From Pseudomonadota bacterium (GTDB lineage Bacteria > Pseudomonadota > Gammaproteobacteria > Burkholderiales > Rhodocyclaceae), in contig JAPLQT010000079.1 in NCBI GenBank assembly GCA_026399515.1, positions 1 to 38,257 on the forward strand: a DNA stretch of 38,257 bases, in the 5' to 3' direction. A program made the position numbers and the translations under genes. Below, piece by piece: positions 1-8,343 of this stretch (its first letter is position 1; each line of letters starts with the position of its first letter). The notes under the pieces were generated by a model. The model searched no databases, was not told where the DNA came from, and saw only the letters and a list, made by a program, of their open reading frames with translations.

Positions 1-29
1 TATATCGACGGCACCCGAGGCCATACGCG

Positions 30-1736
30 ATGACAGAATCTTCCAAGGCCGGCATTATCCCCATCGCCGACGCCGCCCGCCTCAAGGGCCAGGCGCGTTC
101 CAAGCCCAAGGGGCGTGCGCAGGATCCGCAGGCCCAGATCCAGGTCGCCGCCCTGCTCGGCGCCGACCCGCGCAAGCGCGACCTGTTGATCGAATACCTG
201 CACCGCATCCAGGATGCCTACGGCCATATCTCCGCGGCGCATATCGTCGCCCTCGCGGCCGAGTTGAAACTCGCCATGACCGAGGTGTATGAGGTCGCGA
301 CCTTCTATCACCACTTCGATGTGGTCAAGGAAGGTGATGTGGTGCCACCACGTTTCACGGTGCGGGTGTGCGAGTCATTGTCGTGCCAGATGGCCGGTGC
401 CGATGAGCTGCGCGAGGACTTGGACAAGCTCTCTTTGAAGGATGTGCGGATCGTCCCGGTACCCTGCGTCGGACGTTGCCATGCGGCGCCGGTGGCCGTG
501 GTAGGCCAGAATCCCATCGACCACGCGAGCGTTGCGGACGTCAGCGCCGCGCTTGGCGAACGAGCCATCACCCCTGCGCCTGCTTCGTACATCGACTACG
601 AGGAATACCGCAAGGCCGGCGGCTACGAAACATTCCGGCAATGCATGTCCGGCGCGCGTTCCGTCGACTCGGTGGTTCAGGCCATGGAACACTCCGGACT
701 GCGCGGCCTGGGCGGTGCCGGTTTTCCGGCGGGCCGCAAATGGCGGATCGTCGGCGCCGAGCCTGAGCCGCGCCTGATGGCGGTCAATATCGACGAAGGC
801 GAGCCGGGCACCTTCAAGGACCGCTGGTATCTGGAGCGCGATCCGCATCGCTTCATTGAGGGCATGCTGAGCGCGGCGCGCATCGTCGGTATCGCCGAAA
901 TCTATGTCTATCTGCGCGACGAATATGCCGGCTGCCGCGAAATTCTGACGCGCGAACTCGCGGCCCTGCGCGCCGATCCGCCCAGTGCATTGCCGACTAT
1001 CCATCTGCGCCGCGGCGCGGGCGCCTATATCTGCGGCGAGGAATCGGCGATGATGGAGTCCATCGAAGGCAAACGTGGCATGCCGCGGTTGCGTCCACCC
1101 TATGTTGCCCAGGTGGGACTGTTCGGCCGGCCGACGCTGGAACACAACATGGAGACCCTCTACTGGGTGCGCGACATCCTGGAAAAAGGCGGAGACTGGT
1201 TCGCCGGCCACGGCAGGAACGGTCGCCATGGTCTGCGTTCGTTTTCGGTCAGCGGCCGGGTACTGAAGCCCGGCGTGCATCTGGCGCCGGCAGGCATCAC
1301 CTTGCGCGAACTGGTCGCCGAGTATTGCGGAGGCATGCTGCCCGGCCACGAGCTTTACGCCTATCTGCCCGGCGGCGCATCGGGCGGCATCCTGCCGGCA
1401 AGCATGGCCGACATCCCGCTCGACTTCGATACTCTCAACCCGTATGGCTGCTTCATAGGCTCGGCGGCGGTGATCGTCCTCTCGCAGCACGACAAGGCCA
1501 GGGACGCGGCGACGAATATGATGCATTTCTTCGCCGACGAATCTTGCGGCCAATGCACGCCCTGTCGGGTCGGAACAGCGAAAGCGGCGGCCTTGGTCAA
1601 AGCACCCAAGTGGGACCAGGCCTTGCTGGAAGACTTGGCTCAGGCCATGGCCGATGCCTCGATCTGCGGCCTGGGCCAGGCGGCGCCCAACCCGATACGC
1701 AGCGTCATCAAGTATTTCCCCCAGGAGATCGAATAG
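30..1736 (+). CDS. NAD-dependent formate dehydrogenase, beta subunit (NuoE-NuoF fusion diaphorase)
   Basis: This subunit passes electrons from formate oxidation to NAD+ in the cytoplasm, or in reverse from NADH. Residues about 30-175 are NuoE-like: a helical bundle, then a thioredoxin-fold [2Fe-2S] domain with Cys114, Cys119, Cys146 and Cys150. Residues about 190-568 are NuoF-like: an FMN/NAD glycine-rich stretch (GLGGAGFPAGRKW), the GAYICGEES motif, and a [4Fe-4S] site CGQCTPC (Cys506, Cys509, Cys512) with a distal Cys546. The ATG is preceded by GAGG at a workable distance. The stop codon abuts the ATG of the catalytic subunit, so the pair is co-translated. The fusion is like the roughly 570-residue beta subunit of Methylorubrum FDH1, rather than separate FdsG and FdsB. 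Family is clear; the physiological direction of the reaction is not visible. Confidence 0.93.
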   Translation: MTESSKAGIIPIADAARLKGQARSKPKGRAQDPQAQIQVAALLGADPRKRDLLIEYLHRIQDAYGHISAAHIVALAAELKLAMTEVYEVATFYHHFDVVKEGDVVPPRFTVRVCESLSCQMAGADELREDLDKLSLKDVRIVPVPCVGRCHAAPVAVVGQNPIDHASVADVSAALGERAITPAPASYIDYEEYRKAGGYETFRQCMSGARSVDSVVQAMEHSGLRGLGGAGFPAGRKWRIVGAEPEPRLMAVNIDEGEPGTFKDRWYLERDPHRFIEGMLSAARIVGIAEIYVYLRDEYAGCREILTRELAALRADPPSALPTIHLRRGAGAYICGEESAMMESIEGKRGMPRLRPPYVAQVGLFGRPTLEHNMETLYWVRDILEKGGDWFAGHGRNGRHGLRSFSVSGRVLKPGVHLAPAGITLRELVAEYCGGMLPGHELYAYLPGGASGGILPASMADIPLDFDTLNPYGCFIGSAAVIVLSQHDKARDAATNMMHFFADESCGQCTPCRVGTAKAAALVKAPKWDQALLEDLAQAMADASICGLGQAAPNPIRSVIKYFPQEIE

Positions 1737-4529
1737 ATGACCCGCTTGCAGAAAGCCGAAGCGATCGCCTTCACCCTGAACGGCAAGTCCGTTTCCGCCA
1801 GCCCGGACGAGACCCTGATCCAGGCCGCCAAGCGCCACGGCGTAGACATCCCGCACCTTTGCTACAAGGAAGGCATGAGGGCGGACGGCAATTGCCGCGC
1901 CTGCGTCGTCGAGATCAAGGGCGAGCGCGTCCTGGCGCCCTCCTGCTGCCGCCATCCGCAGGCGGGCATGGAAGTGAGCACCGACAGCCCGCGCGCGTTG
2001 CACTCCCAGAAAATGGTGCTGGAGCTGTTGCAGTCCGACATGCCGGAGCAATCGTACAGTCCTGACTCCGAACTCGATTATTGGGTGAAGAAAATGGCGG
2101 TGGGCAAGCCGCGCTTCACGCCAAGATTGTCTCCAGGTGCAGACCTTTCCCACCCGGCCATCGCGGTCAATCTCGACGCCTGCATCCAGTGCACGCGCTG
2201 CGTGCGCGCCTGCCGCGAGGAGCAGGTCAATGACGTCATCGGTTTCGCCTTCCGCGGCCATCGTTCGGAAATCGTCTTCGACCTGAACGACCCCATGGGT
2301 CAGAGTACCTGCGTCGCCTGCGGCGAGTGCGTGCGCGCCTGCCCCACCGGCGCGCTGATGCCGGCCCGGGGTGTCGGCCTGATCGCTGCCGACAAGACCG
2401 TGGATTCGATCTGCCCTTATTGCGGCGTCGGCTGCCAGCTCACCTACCACGTCAAGGACAACCAGATCCTGCGCGTCGAAGGGCGGAACGGTCCGGCCAA
2501 CGAGGGCCGCCTGTGCGTCAAGGGACGCTACGGCTTCGACTATGTGCATCACCGTCAACGCCTGACCAAGCCGCTGATCCGTCGGGCGGATGCGCCCAAG
2601 TCGGCCGACTTCGCGATGGACCCGGACAACCCCCTATCCGTGTTCCGTGAGGCCTCCTGGGAGGAAGCCCTGGCGCTGGCGACGGGCGGCCTCTCCGCGA
2701 TCCGCGACGGACTGGGGCCACAGGCCCTGGCCGGCTTCGGCTCGGCCAAGGGCAGCAACGAGGAGGCGTATATGTTCCAGAAGCTGGTACGCACGGGCTT
2801 TCGCACCAACAACGTCGATCACTGTACCCGCCTCTGCCATGCCTCCAGCGTCGCGGCGCTGCTCGAAGGCATAGGCTCGGGCGCGGTCTCCAATCCGGTG
2901 CGGGATGTCATGTATTCGGAGGTGGTGCTGCTGATCGGTTCCAACCCCATCGTGAACCATCCGGTCGCCGCCACCTGGATCAAGAATGCGGTGAAAGCCG
3001 GGACCAAACTCATCCTCGCCGACCCGCGCCGCTCAGAGCTTGCCCGCCATGCCGCCCACTACCTGCAGTTCAAGCCCGACACCGATGTCGCACTATTGAA
3101 CGCCATGATGCACACCATCGTCGAGGAGAATCTGGTGGACGAGAAGTTCATCGCGGACCGCGTCAGCGGCTACGCAGAACTCAAGAAGAACGTCCAGGGC
3201 TTCAGTCCCGAGGCGATGGCGCCGCTGTGCGGCATACCTGCCGAGACCATCCGGGAAGTCGCGCGCCTGTTCGCCAGTTCCAAGGCCTCGATGATCCTCT
3301 GGGGCATGGGCGTCTCCCAGCATGTGCATGGCACGGACAACGCGCGCTGCTTGATCGCCCTGTCGCTGATGACCGGACAGATCGGCCGGCCCGGCACCGG
3401 CCTACATCCGCTGCGCGGCCAGAACAACGTGCAGGGCGCATCCGACGCGGGCCTGATCCCGATGATGTATCCCGACTACCAGCGGGTCAATGTGCCCGAG
3501 GTCCAGGCGAAGTTCGAAGCGCTGTGGGACACCAAGCTGGACGCGAAGCCCGGGCTCACGGTGGTCGAGATCATGGACGCGATTCATGCCGGGAAAGTCC
3601 GCGGCATGTATGTCATGGGCGAGAATCCCGCCATGTCCGATCCGGACGTGCATCACGCCCGCGGCGCGCTGGCGAAGCTCGACTGCCTGGTGGTGCAGGA
3701 CATCTTCCTCACCGAAACCGCCTACCTCGCCGATGTCGTACTGCCGGCTTCGGCCTTCCCCGAGAAGACCGGCACCTTCACCAACACCGACCGCCTGGTG
3801 CAGCTCGGCAGGCAGGCGCTGGAGCCGCCGGGCGAGGCACGCCAGGATCTGTGGATCATCCAGGAAATGGCGCGCGGGCTCGGTCTCAACTGGAACTATG
3901 CCGGGCCCGAGGAAGTCTTCAACGAGACACGCAAAGCGATGCCTTCGATCGCCGGCATCACCTGGGCACGGCTCGTGGCCGAATCCGGGGTTACCCACCC
4001 CTGCGAGCGGGAAGGCGATCCGGGTGATCGCGTGGTATTCATCGAGGATTTCCCGACCGCCAGCGGACGGGCGCGGCTGGTTCCCGCCGACATCATCCCG
4101 GCCGCGGAGCGCCCGGACAGCGACTACCCGATGGTGCTGATCACCGGACGGCAACTGGAGCATTGGCATACCGGCAGCATGACCCGGCGCGCCACGGTGC
4201 TGGACGCCATCGAACCCGACCCGGTGGCTTCGCTGAACCCTCTGGACCTGGCGGCCCTGGGTGTTGCGCCGGGCGAGGTGATCACCGTGGCATCGCGGCG
4301 CGGCAGCGTCTCCCTCTATGCCCGCGCCGACGACGGCACGCCCAGGGGAGCATTATTCATCCCCTTCTGCTACTACGAAGCGGCTGCCAACATGTTGACC
4401 AATCCGGTGCTGGATCCTTTCGGCAAGATTCCGGAGTTCAAGTACTGCGCGGTGAAAGTCAGCCTGGGCGGAGCGGTGGGCGCGAGCTCCAGTTTCGGCG
4501 GCGGACAGTTGCTGGCAGACTCAAGCTGA
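1737..4529 (+). CDS. NAD-dependent formate dehydrogenase, catalytic alpha subunit (molybdopterin oxidoreductase)
   Basis: Oxidises formate to CO2 at a bis-molybdopterin guanine dinucleotide Mo or W centre and feeds electrons to the NuoEF-like partner. The N-terminus has a [2Fe-2S] domain (Cys42, Cys53, Cys56, Cys70), then two ferredoxin [4Fe-4S] motifs (CIQCTRCVRAC and CVACGECVRACP), then the catalytic domain opening with a further cluster motif (CPYCGVGC). The active-site segment VDHCTRLCH places a cysteine at residue 367 followed by His368, so this is a Cys enzyme and not a selenocysteine one. The C-terminal molydopterin dinucleotide-binding domain begins near residue 790 (GRQLEHWHTGSMTRR). 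At 930 residues it fits the FdsA/FDH1A class. It starts immediately after the beta-subunit stop. No fdhD or fdsC-like chaperone gene follows. Metal choice (Mo or W) cannot be told from the sequence. Confidence 0.93.
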   Translation: MTRLQKAEAIAFTLNGKSVSASPDETLIQAAKRHGVDIPHLCYKEGMRADGNCRACVVEIKGERVLAPSCCRHPQAGMEVSTDSPRALHSQKMVLELLQSDMPEQSYSPDSELDYWVKKMAVGKPRFTPRLSPGADLSHPAIAVNLDACIQCTRCVRACREEQVNDVIGFAFRGHRSEIVFDLNDPMGQSTCVACGECVRACPTGALMPARGVGLIAADKTVDSICPYCGVGCQLTYHVKDNQILRVEGRNGPANEGRLCVKGRYGFDYVHHRQRLTKPLIRRADAPKSADFAMDPDNPLSVFREASWEEALALATGGLSAIRDGLGPQALAGFGSAKGSNEEAYMFQKLVRTGFRTNNVDHCTRLCHASSVAALLEGIGSGAVSNPVRDVMYSEVVLLIGSNPIVNHPVAATWIKNAVKAGTKLILADPRRSELARHAAHYLQFKPDTDVALLNAMMHTIVEENLVDEKFIADRVSGYAELKKNVQGFSPEAMAPLCGIPAETIREVARLFASSKASMILWGMGVSQHVHGTDNARCLIALSLMTGQIGRPGTGLHPLRGQNNVQGASDAGLIPMMYPDYQRVNVPEVQAKFEALWDTKLDAKPGLTVVEIMDAIHAGKVRGMYVMGENPAMSDPDVHHARGALAKLDCLVVQDIFLTETAYLADVVLPASAFPEKTGTFTNTDRLVQLGRQALEPPGEARQDLWIIQEMARGLGLNWNYAGPEEVFNETRKAMPSIAGITWARLVAESGVTHPCEREGDPGDRVVFIEDFPTASGRARLVPADIIPAAERPDSDYPMVLITGRQLEHWHTGSMTRRATVLDAIEPDPVASLNPLDLAALGVAPGEVITVASRRGSVSLYARADDGTPRGALFIPFCYYEAAANMLTNPVLDPFGKIPEFKYCAVKVSLGGAVGASSSFGGGQLLADSS

Positions 4530-4541
4530 GCCTTCCCCCCG

Positions 4542-4632
4542 CCCCCTTCCCGCGGAAGGGGGTGACGGAGGTTCGTCCCTGCGGGACTCCATGTTCCACG
4601 CTGCACCGGGCTCGGGGCGGCCCTTCGCCCGG
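4542..4632. terminator. Three hairpins between convergent genes, probable bidirectional terminator or repeat element
   Basis: The 106-base gap between the formate dehydrogenase gene and the convergent permease gene holds three successive inverted repeats. The first has arms CCCCCTTCC (4542-4550) and GGAAGGGGG (4554-4562) with loop CGC. The second is GTCCC (4575-4579) and GGGAC (4583-4587). The third is CCGGGC (4606-4611) and GCCCGG (4627-4632). None has a good U-tract, so intrinsic termination is an inference from position. The first hairpin resembles dispersed intergenic repeats of betaproteobacteria. Confidence 0.5.
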
Positions 4633-4635
4633 CGC

Positions 4636-5426
4636 CTAGGCGGTCAGCAAGCTATGCAGCATCTTCGTCGCCAGCAGCGCGAGGAAGATGCCGAAGCCGC
4701 GTTTGAGCTGCTTTACGGGTATCGAATGGGCGACTTTCGCGCCCAATGGCGCCACCAGAATCGACATCGACACGACACCGACGAAGGCCGGTAGATAGAT
4801 AAAGCTCAGGGTATGTGGCGGCAGTCCCGGCGTGCCCCAGCCGGCGATCAGGTAGCCGACGAAGCCGGCGATGGCGATCGGAAAACCCAGCATCGAAGAC
4901 GTGCCGACGGCATGGTGGATCGCGACGTTGCAGAACACCATGAAGGGGATGGACATGAAGCCGCCGCCCGCCGCGACCAGGCTGGAGACGATGCCGATCA
5001 ACGTGCCGACCACGAACAGTCCGGCCGTACCTGGCAGGCCGCGATGCGGCTTGGGCTTGAAGTCGAGCACCATCTGCAGCGCCGCGTAATAGACGATCGC
5101 GGTAAAGGCGATCGCCAGCGGCCGCGTCGGCACCATGCCGGCGAACAGCGACCCGCCAAGGGTGCCGACCGGGGCAAGCCCCTTGACGATATCCCAGCGC
5201 ACCGCGCCATAGCTGTGATGGGCGCGCATGCTGGAAATGGATGTCAGCACGATGGTCGCCATCGACGTGCCGAGCGTCAGGTGCATGATGTGCTCCGTGG
5301 GAAAACCCTGGGCCGAGAAAATCATGTACAGGACCGGCACCAGCGTCAGTCCGCCGCCGACGCCGAACAGTCCGGCGATGAAGCCGGCGAAAACACCGAG
5401 CAGCGGATAGGCCAGCCACCACAGCG

Positions 5427-5430
<4 letters not shown>
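4636..5430 (-). CDS. TauE/SafE family membrane permease
   Basis: An inner-membrane protein of the TauE/SafE (DUF81) family, whose studied members export sulfite, sulfoacetate or other organic anions; the substrate here is unknown. The sequence is nearly all hydrophobic segments, with the family glycine motif GLFGVGGG near the N-terminus and a second copy, AAGGGFMS, in the middle, as expected of the duplicated fold. I start it at a GTG whose GTGA overlaps the stop of the upstream EVE gene; this gives MTLWWLAYPLLG, the usual family beginning, and 264 residues. An ATG 39 bases further upstream would give 277 residues and overlap the EVE gene by 43 bases. It is probably co-transcribed with the EVE gene. 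Confidence 0.85.
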
Positions 5431-5897
<467 letters not shown>

Positions 5898-5977
5898 TTA
5901 TCGCTTTCGTCGAAAACCCGTCCGGGTACCGTCATCGCCTGGGTAGCGGCGGCTTGCCGGATGTGCTTGCCTAAACA

Positions 5978-6014
5978 AAAGCGCGGAATCGGGATGTCTC
6001 CCTCTCCGCGCTTT
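5978..6014 (-). terminator. Intrinsic terminator after 6S RNA
   Basis: On the minus strand the arms AAAGCGCGGA (6014-6005) and TCCGCGCTTT (5987-5978) pair perfectly over 10 bases. Inside the loop GGGA and TCCC can pair again around GACA, with GA-rich mismatches between the two stems. The right arm runs into TTTTGTTT. This is a strong Rho-independent terminator placed just after the 6S RNA 3' end, before the EVE gene. Confidence 0.85.
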
Positions 6015-6020
6015 AACGGG

Positions 6021-6199
6021 TCCCCCGCGATGTCGCTAGGCCGGCATCCTGAACCGGGGTTCAGAGTGGCCAACTTCCAGCCGCTTCAGGTGCGTTCTCG
6101 AGGAACGCTCACAACGGCGGCGTTGCGGTCGCGGGCCGAATGCCAAGAGCATTGGTTCAAGGAATTTATGGCCATGGCGGGCACCGCAGGGGATTTCCT
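6021..6199 (-). ncRNA. ssrS: 6S RNA
   Basis: 6S RNA binds the housekeeping RNA polymerase holoenzyme by mimicking an open promoter. It is placed here because the region directly follows zapA, the usual site, and folds as expected. The closing stem pairs UCCCCUGCGGUG (6193-6182) with CAUCGCGGGGGA (6032-6021), 12 pairs with wobbles. Inside it GGCC pairs with GGCC, and UGAACC pairs with GGUUCA. A large central region follows, then an apical stem CCGC/GCGG and a tip hairpin GCGUUC-CUCGA-GAACGC after a GUGAGC that also occurs in the E. coli RNA. Length is about 180 bases. The exact 5' end is uncertain by several bases. Confidence 0.8.
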
Positions 6200-6250
6200 G
6201 AGCGAGGCCGGACAGGTGCGATAGAGGAGATATGTGTCCCGTTGCGAAGA

Positions 6251-6592
6251 CTAGAACAACTTGTCCTGCTCCACCATCGCCGCATCCAGACGCGCTACGA
6301 TGGATCCGATTCTACGCGCAAATTTCTCGCTGTCAAAACTTGCGGCGGAAGCGTCCGGAACTTCGGCCACGGCCTTTTCCGGGAGCGATTTTGCAAGCAG
6401 TTCGTGAGCCAGATTGAGTGCCGTCATCACCGCCAGACGCTCCCCCGTGCTCTTGGTCTTGGCCGCAATCTCAGCCATCTTGCCGTCGACCAGGGCGACT
6501 GCCGCGAGCAGCGATTCGCGCTCATCGGGAGTGCAGGCGACGCGAAATTCGCGTCCTTGCAGCTTGATGTCGAGAGTGGACTTAGTGCTCAT
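6251..6592 (-). CDS. zapA: Cell division protein ZapA
   Basis: ZapA crosslinks FtsZ filaments at the division ring. The 113-residue protein has the family start (LDIKLQGREFRVACTPDERESLLAAV) compressed here to its key parts: an N-terminal beta strand region LDIKLQGREF and the CTPDERESL helix start, followed by the ALNLAHEL segment and a C-terminal coiled-coil helix. It lies 4 bases after zapB, with GAAGAG as ribosome binding site inside the end of zapB. The 6S RNA follows it, the classic zapA-ssrS order. Confidence 0.92.
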   Translation of the reverse strand: MSTKSTLDIKLQGREFRVACTPDERESLLAAVALVDGKMAEIAAKTKSTGERLAVMTALNLAHELLAKSLPEKAVAEVPDASAASFDSEKFARRIGSIVARLDAAMVEQDKLF

Positions 6593-6596
6593 GTAT

Positions 6597-6791
6597 TCAC
6601 TCTTCCGGCAATCTGACCATCAGCGCTTCAAGCCGGGTACGCGCTGTGTCTATCTTATCCACGAGCACCTGGCGCTCTTCCTCCAGTCCCAATACGCGGC
6701 TGCGCAGCGCCAGATTTTCAGCGCGCAAGCTTTGGCAGAACACGAGGAACTGTTCGACTTTTTCCTCAAGGGCGGTCAAGTCACCTTTCAT
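6597..6791 (-). CDS. ZapB-like cell division coiled-coil protein
   Basis: A short (64-residue) coiled-coil protein with regular leucine heptads (LEEKVEQFL, LRAENLALRSRV, LEEERQVLVDKI). In proteobacteria the gene just before zapA commonly encodes a ZapB-like or TIGR02449-type protein that links ZapA-FtsZ to the nucleoid-side machinery. I chose the ATG at 6791, giving MKGDLTALEEKV; ATGs at 6818 and 6863 would add 9 or 24 residues that do not look like coiled coil. No strong ribosome binding site is visible for any of the three. The assignment rests on length, coiled coil and position. Confidence 0.75.
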   Translation of the reverse strand: MKGDLTALEEKVEQFLVFCQSLRAENLALRSRVLGLEEERQVLVDKIDTARTRLEALMVRLPEE

Positions 6792-6848
6792 GAATCGAAG
6801 TTTGTTTGAAAAAGTCATTACGGTCAAGCAATAACGAAGTGTTTTGAA

Positions 6849-6865
6849 GGTTGTTTGGAACAACC
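6849..6865. repeat. Short inverted repeat upstream of zapB
   Basis: GGTTGTT and AACAACC form a perfect 7-base inverted repeat with a 3-base spacer, about 58-75 bases before the chosen zapB start. It could be a protein-binding site or a weak hairpin after mazG. No U-tract follows and no known regulator motif is recognised. Confidence 0.4.
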
Positions 6866-6912
6866 GATGCTGCTGGGAGTCGCGCCAGTGCGAAACATCC
6901 CGGCAATTCGCC

Positions 6913-7245
6913 TCAGGGAGGCGGCGCGGGATACTTGAGGGCGTTCTTCGCGATCTTGGCGCGCGCCGCTGCGATCAGGTCGATGTCCAGCACGTCGGCG
7001 ATCTCGACCAGGTAGATCAGCACATCGGCCACCTCGTCGCGTACCTCCGCAGCTTTTTCGGGTGACAGGCTGCGGCTTTCGTCAGGAGTCGCCCACTGGA
7101 AATGTTCGACCAGTTCGGCCGCCTCGACGATCAGCGCCATGGCCAGGTTCTTGGGGGTATGGAAGTCGCGCCAACCGCGCGCGGCGGCGAACTCACGCAG
7201 GGTATCGCGCAGTGTCAGGAGATCGTGTGCGGTGTCGTTGGTCAT
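6913..7245 (-). CDS. MazG-like nucleotide pyrophosphohydrolase
   Basis: A 110-residue all-alpha NTP pyrophosphatase of the MazG/RS21-C6 (dCTPase-like) group, which hydrolyses (d)NTPs to monophosphates as a house-cleaning activity. Metal-binding residues are visible as EAAEL (Glu41, Glu44) and EVADVL (Glu71, Asp74); the GWRDFHTPKNLAMAL stretch is typical of the family. Its ATG overlaps the stop of the vanZ-like gene as ATGA, so it is translationally coupled to it. A CGCCTC/GAGGCG hairpin lies over its stop codon. The preferred nucleotide cannot be read from sequence. Confidence 0.88.
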   Translation of the reverse strand: MTNDTAHDLLTLRDTLREFAAARGWRDFHTPKNLAMALIVEAAELVEHFQWATPDESRSLSPEKAAEVRDEVADVLIYLVEIADVLDIDLIAAARAKIAKNALKYPAPPP

Positions 7246-8321
7246 GCGGGGTGCTCCGTGGTCTCCTGCCGGAACAGCATCAGCCATGGCAGGGCGAGAA
7301 AAGGCCATAGCGCGGAAGTGAGGCGCGTCAGGCCGTTGAAGTTGAGAAAGTGCCCCTGATGCCAGACTTGCAGGATGGCCGTGTAGTAGGGGTTTTCCGG
7401 CGCCAGGTTGACCAGCGCCGTCGCCAGCATCAAGGACAGCGCCGCCAGCGCCTGGCGTATCGGTCCGGGCAGCCGCGACGCCGCCAGCCACAGCAGCGTG
7501 CCCGCCGTGAGCCCGGCCAGACTGCCGGAGGTGGCCCAGGACAGACCCGCGGTGCTCATCAGCAGCATCAACGAGAAACTCTTCACCAGCAGGGCGGTGA
7601 CGATCAACGCCGCGGGGAATAGGTATCTGCCTGTGCGCAGCAGACAACCGAAGAGCAGGCCGAGCGCCAGGGTGTTGCTGGCGGCGACACCGGCCTCGAC
7701 CAAGGGGAATTGTTCGGCAATATAAGGCAGCGGCGCCTGCAATCCCACGCTTCTCAACAAGCCACGCAGGTCGCCATTGCCGAACAGCAGGATCTCGGGA
7801 TTGAGTTGGGTCAGCAGCCATAGTCCCAGCAGCACCAGGCCGGCATCGGCCATCGCGCTGCCGCCGATCCGGCGACGGATCATCGCGTGCAGGTGTCCGC
7901 CGTCGAGCAGCAACGCACCCCAGCGGGCACCGGCCAGCGCGCCGAGCAAGGCACCCAGGCTGTTGCAACCCAGGTCGAGATTCGAAGACACACGGGTCGG
8001 TAGGAAGTTCTGCAAGGTTTCCAGCGACAGGCTCAGGCAGGCGCCGAGCAGGCTCGCCAGCAACACCGCCGGCCAGAGTCCCTGGCGTGGCAGCAAGGTC
8101 GGCACCCAGATGAAACCGAGAGGCAGATAGGCGAGGACGTTGGTGAATAAGTCGAATCCCGTCCAATAACGCGGCCATGCCGCAAACAGGAAGGCCGTGA
8201 CCGGCGCCCCGGAATCGCGCCAGCCGGAAAACGGATGGAGGCTGGCATAGATCACCAGCAGCGTATACGCCGCCGCGAGATACAGCGGCAGCGGCGAGTG
8301 GGAGGCGGGGCGCGGGTGCAA
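7242..8321 (-). CDS. VanZ-family membrane protein
   Basis: A 359-residue inner-membrane protein. The N-terminal part is VanZ-like: a first membrane helix, then the family features YASLHPFSGW, DLFTNVLAYLPLGF and SLETLQNFLPTRVSSNLDLGCNSLG in shortened form (conserved ETLQ-N-RVSS-DL pattern). Several more membrane helices follow, making it longer than a plain VanZ domain. VanZ itself gives low-level teicoplanin resistance, but the role of most family members is unknown. The start is a TTG 22 bases after ubiT; no better upstream codon fits. Its stop overlaps the mazG start. It may be transcribed from the ubiU promoter. Confidence 0.82.
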   Translation of the reverse strand: MHPRPASHSPLPLYLAAAYTLLVIYASLHPFSGWRDSGAPVTAFLFAAWPRYWTGFDLFTNVLAYLPLGFIWVPTLLPRQGLWPAVLLASLLGACLSLSLETLQNFLPTRVSSNLDLGCNSLGALLGALAGARWGALLLDGGHLHAMIRRRIGGSAMADAGLVLLGLWLLTQLNPEILLFGNGDLRGLLRSVGLQAPLPYIAEQFPLVEAGVAASNTLALGLLFGCLLRTGRYLFPAALIVTALLVKSFSLMLLMSTAGLSWATSGSLAGLTAGTLLWLAASRLPGPIRQALAALSLMLATALVNLAPENPYYTAILQVWHQGHFLNFNGLTRLTSALWPFLALPWLMLFRQETTEHPA

Positions 8322-8343
8322 GCCGGGGCGCGCTAGGAGTTTG

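Noticed and set aside
375-2558. A 727-codon open frame on the minus strand opposite the formate dehydrogenase genes
   Set aside because: It lies fully antisense to two intact, clearly recognised genes and its translation (rich in Arg, His, Ala and Asp) has no motif I know. GC-rich coding DNA often leaves the opposite strand open.
6913-8178. A 421-residue reading of mazG extended upstream through vanZ
   Set aside because: The extra 310 residues are out of frame with vanZ, which encodes a coherent membrane protein; mazG starts at the ATG overlapping the vanZ stop.
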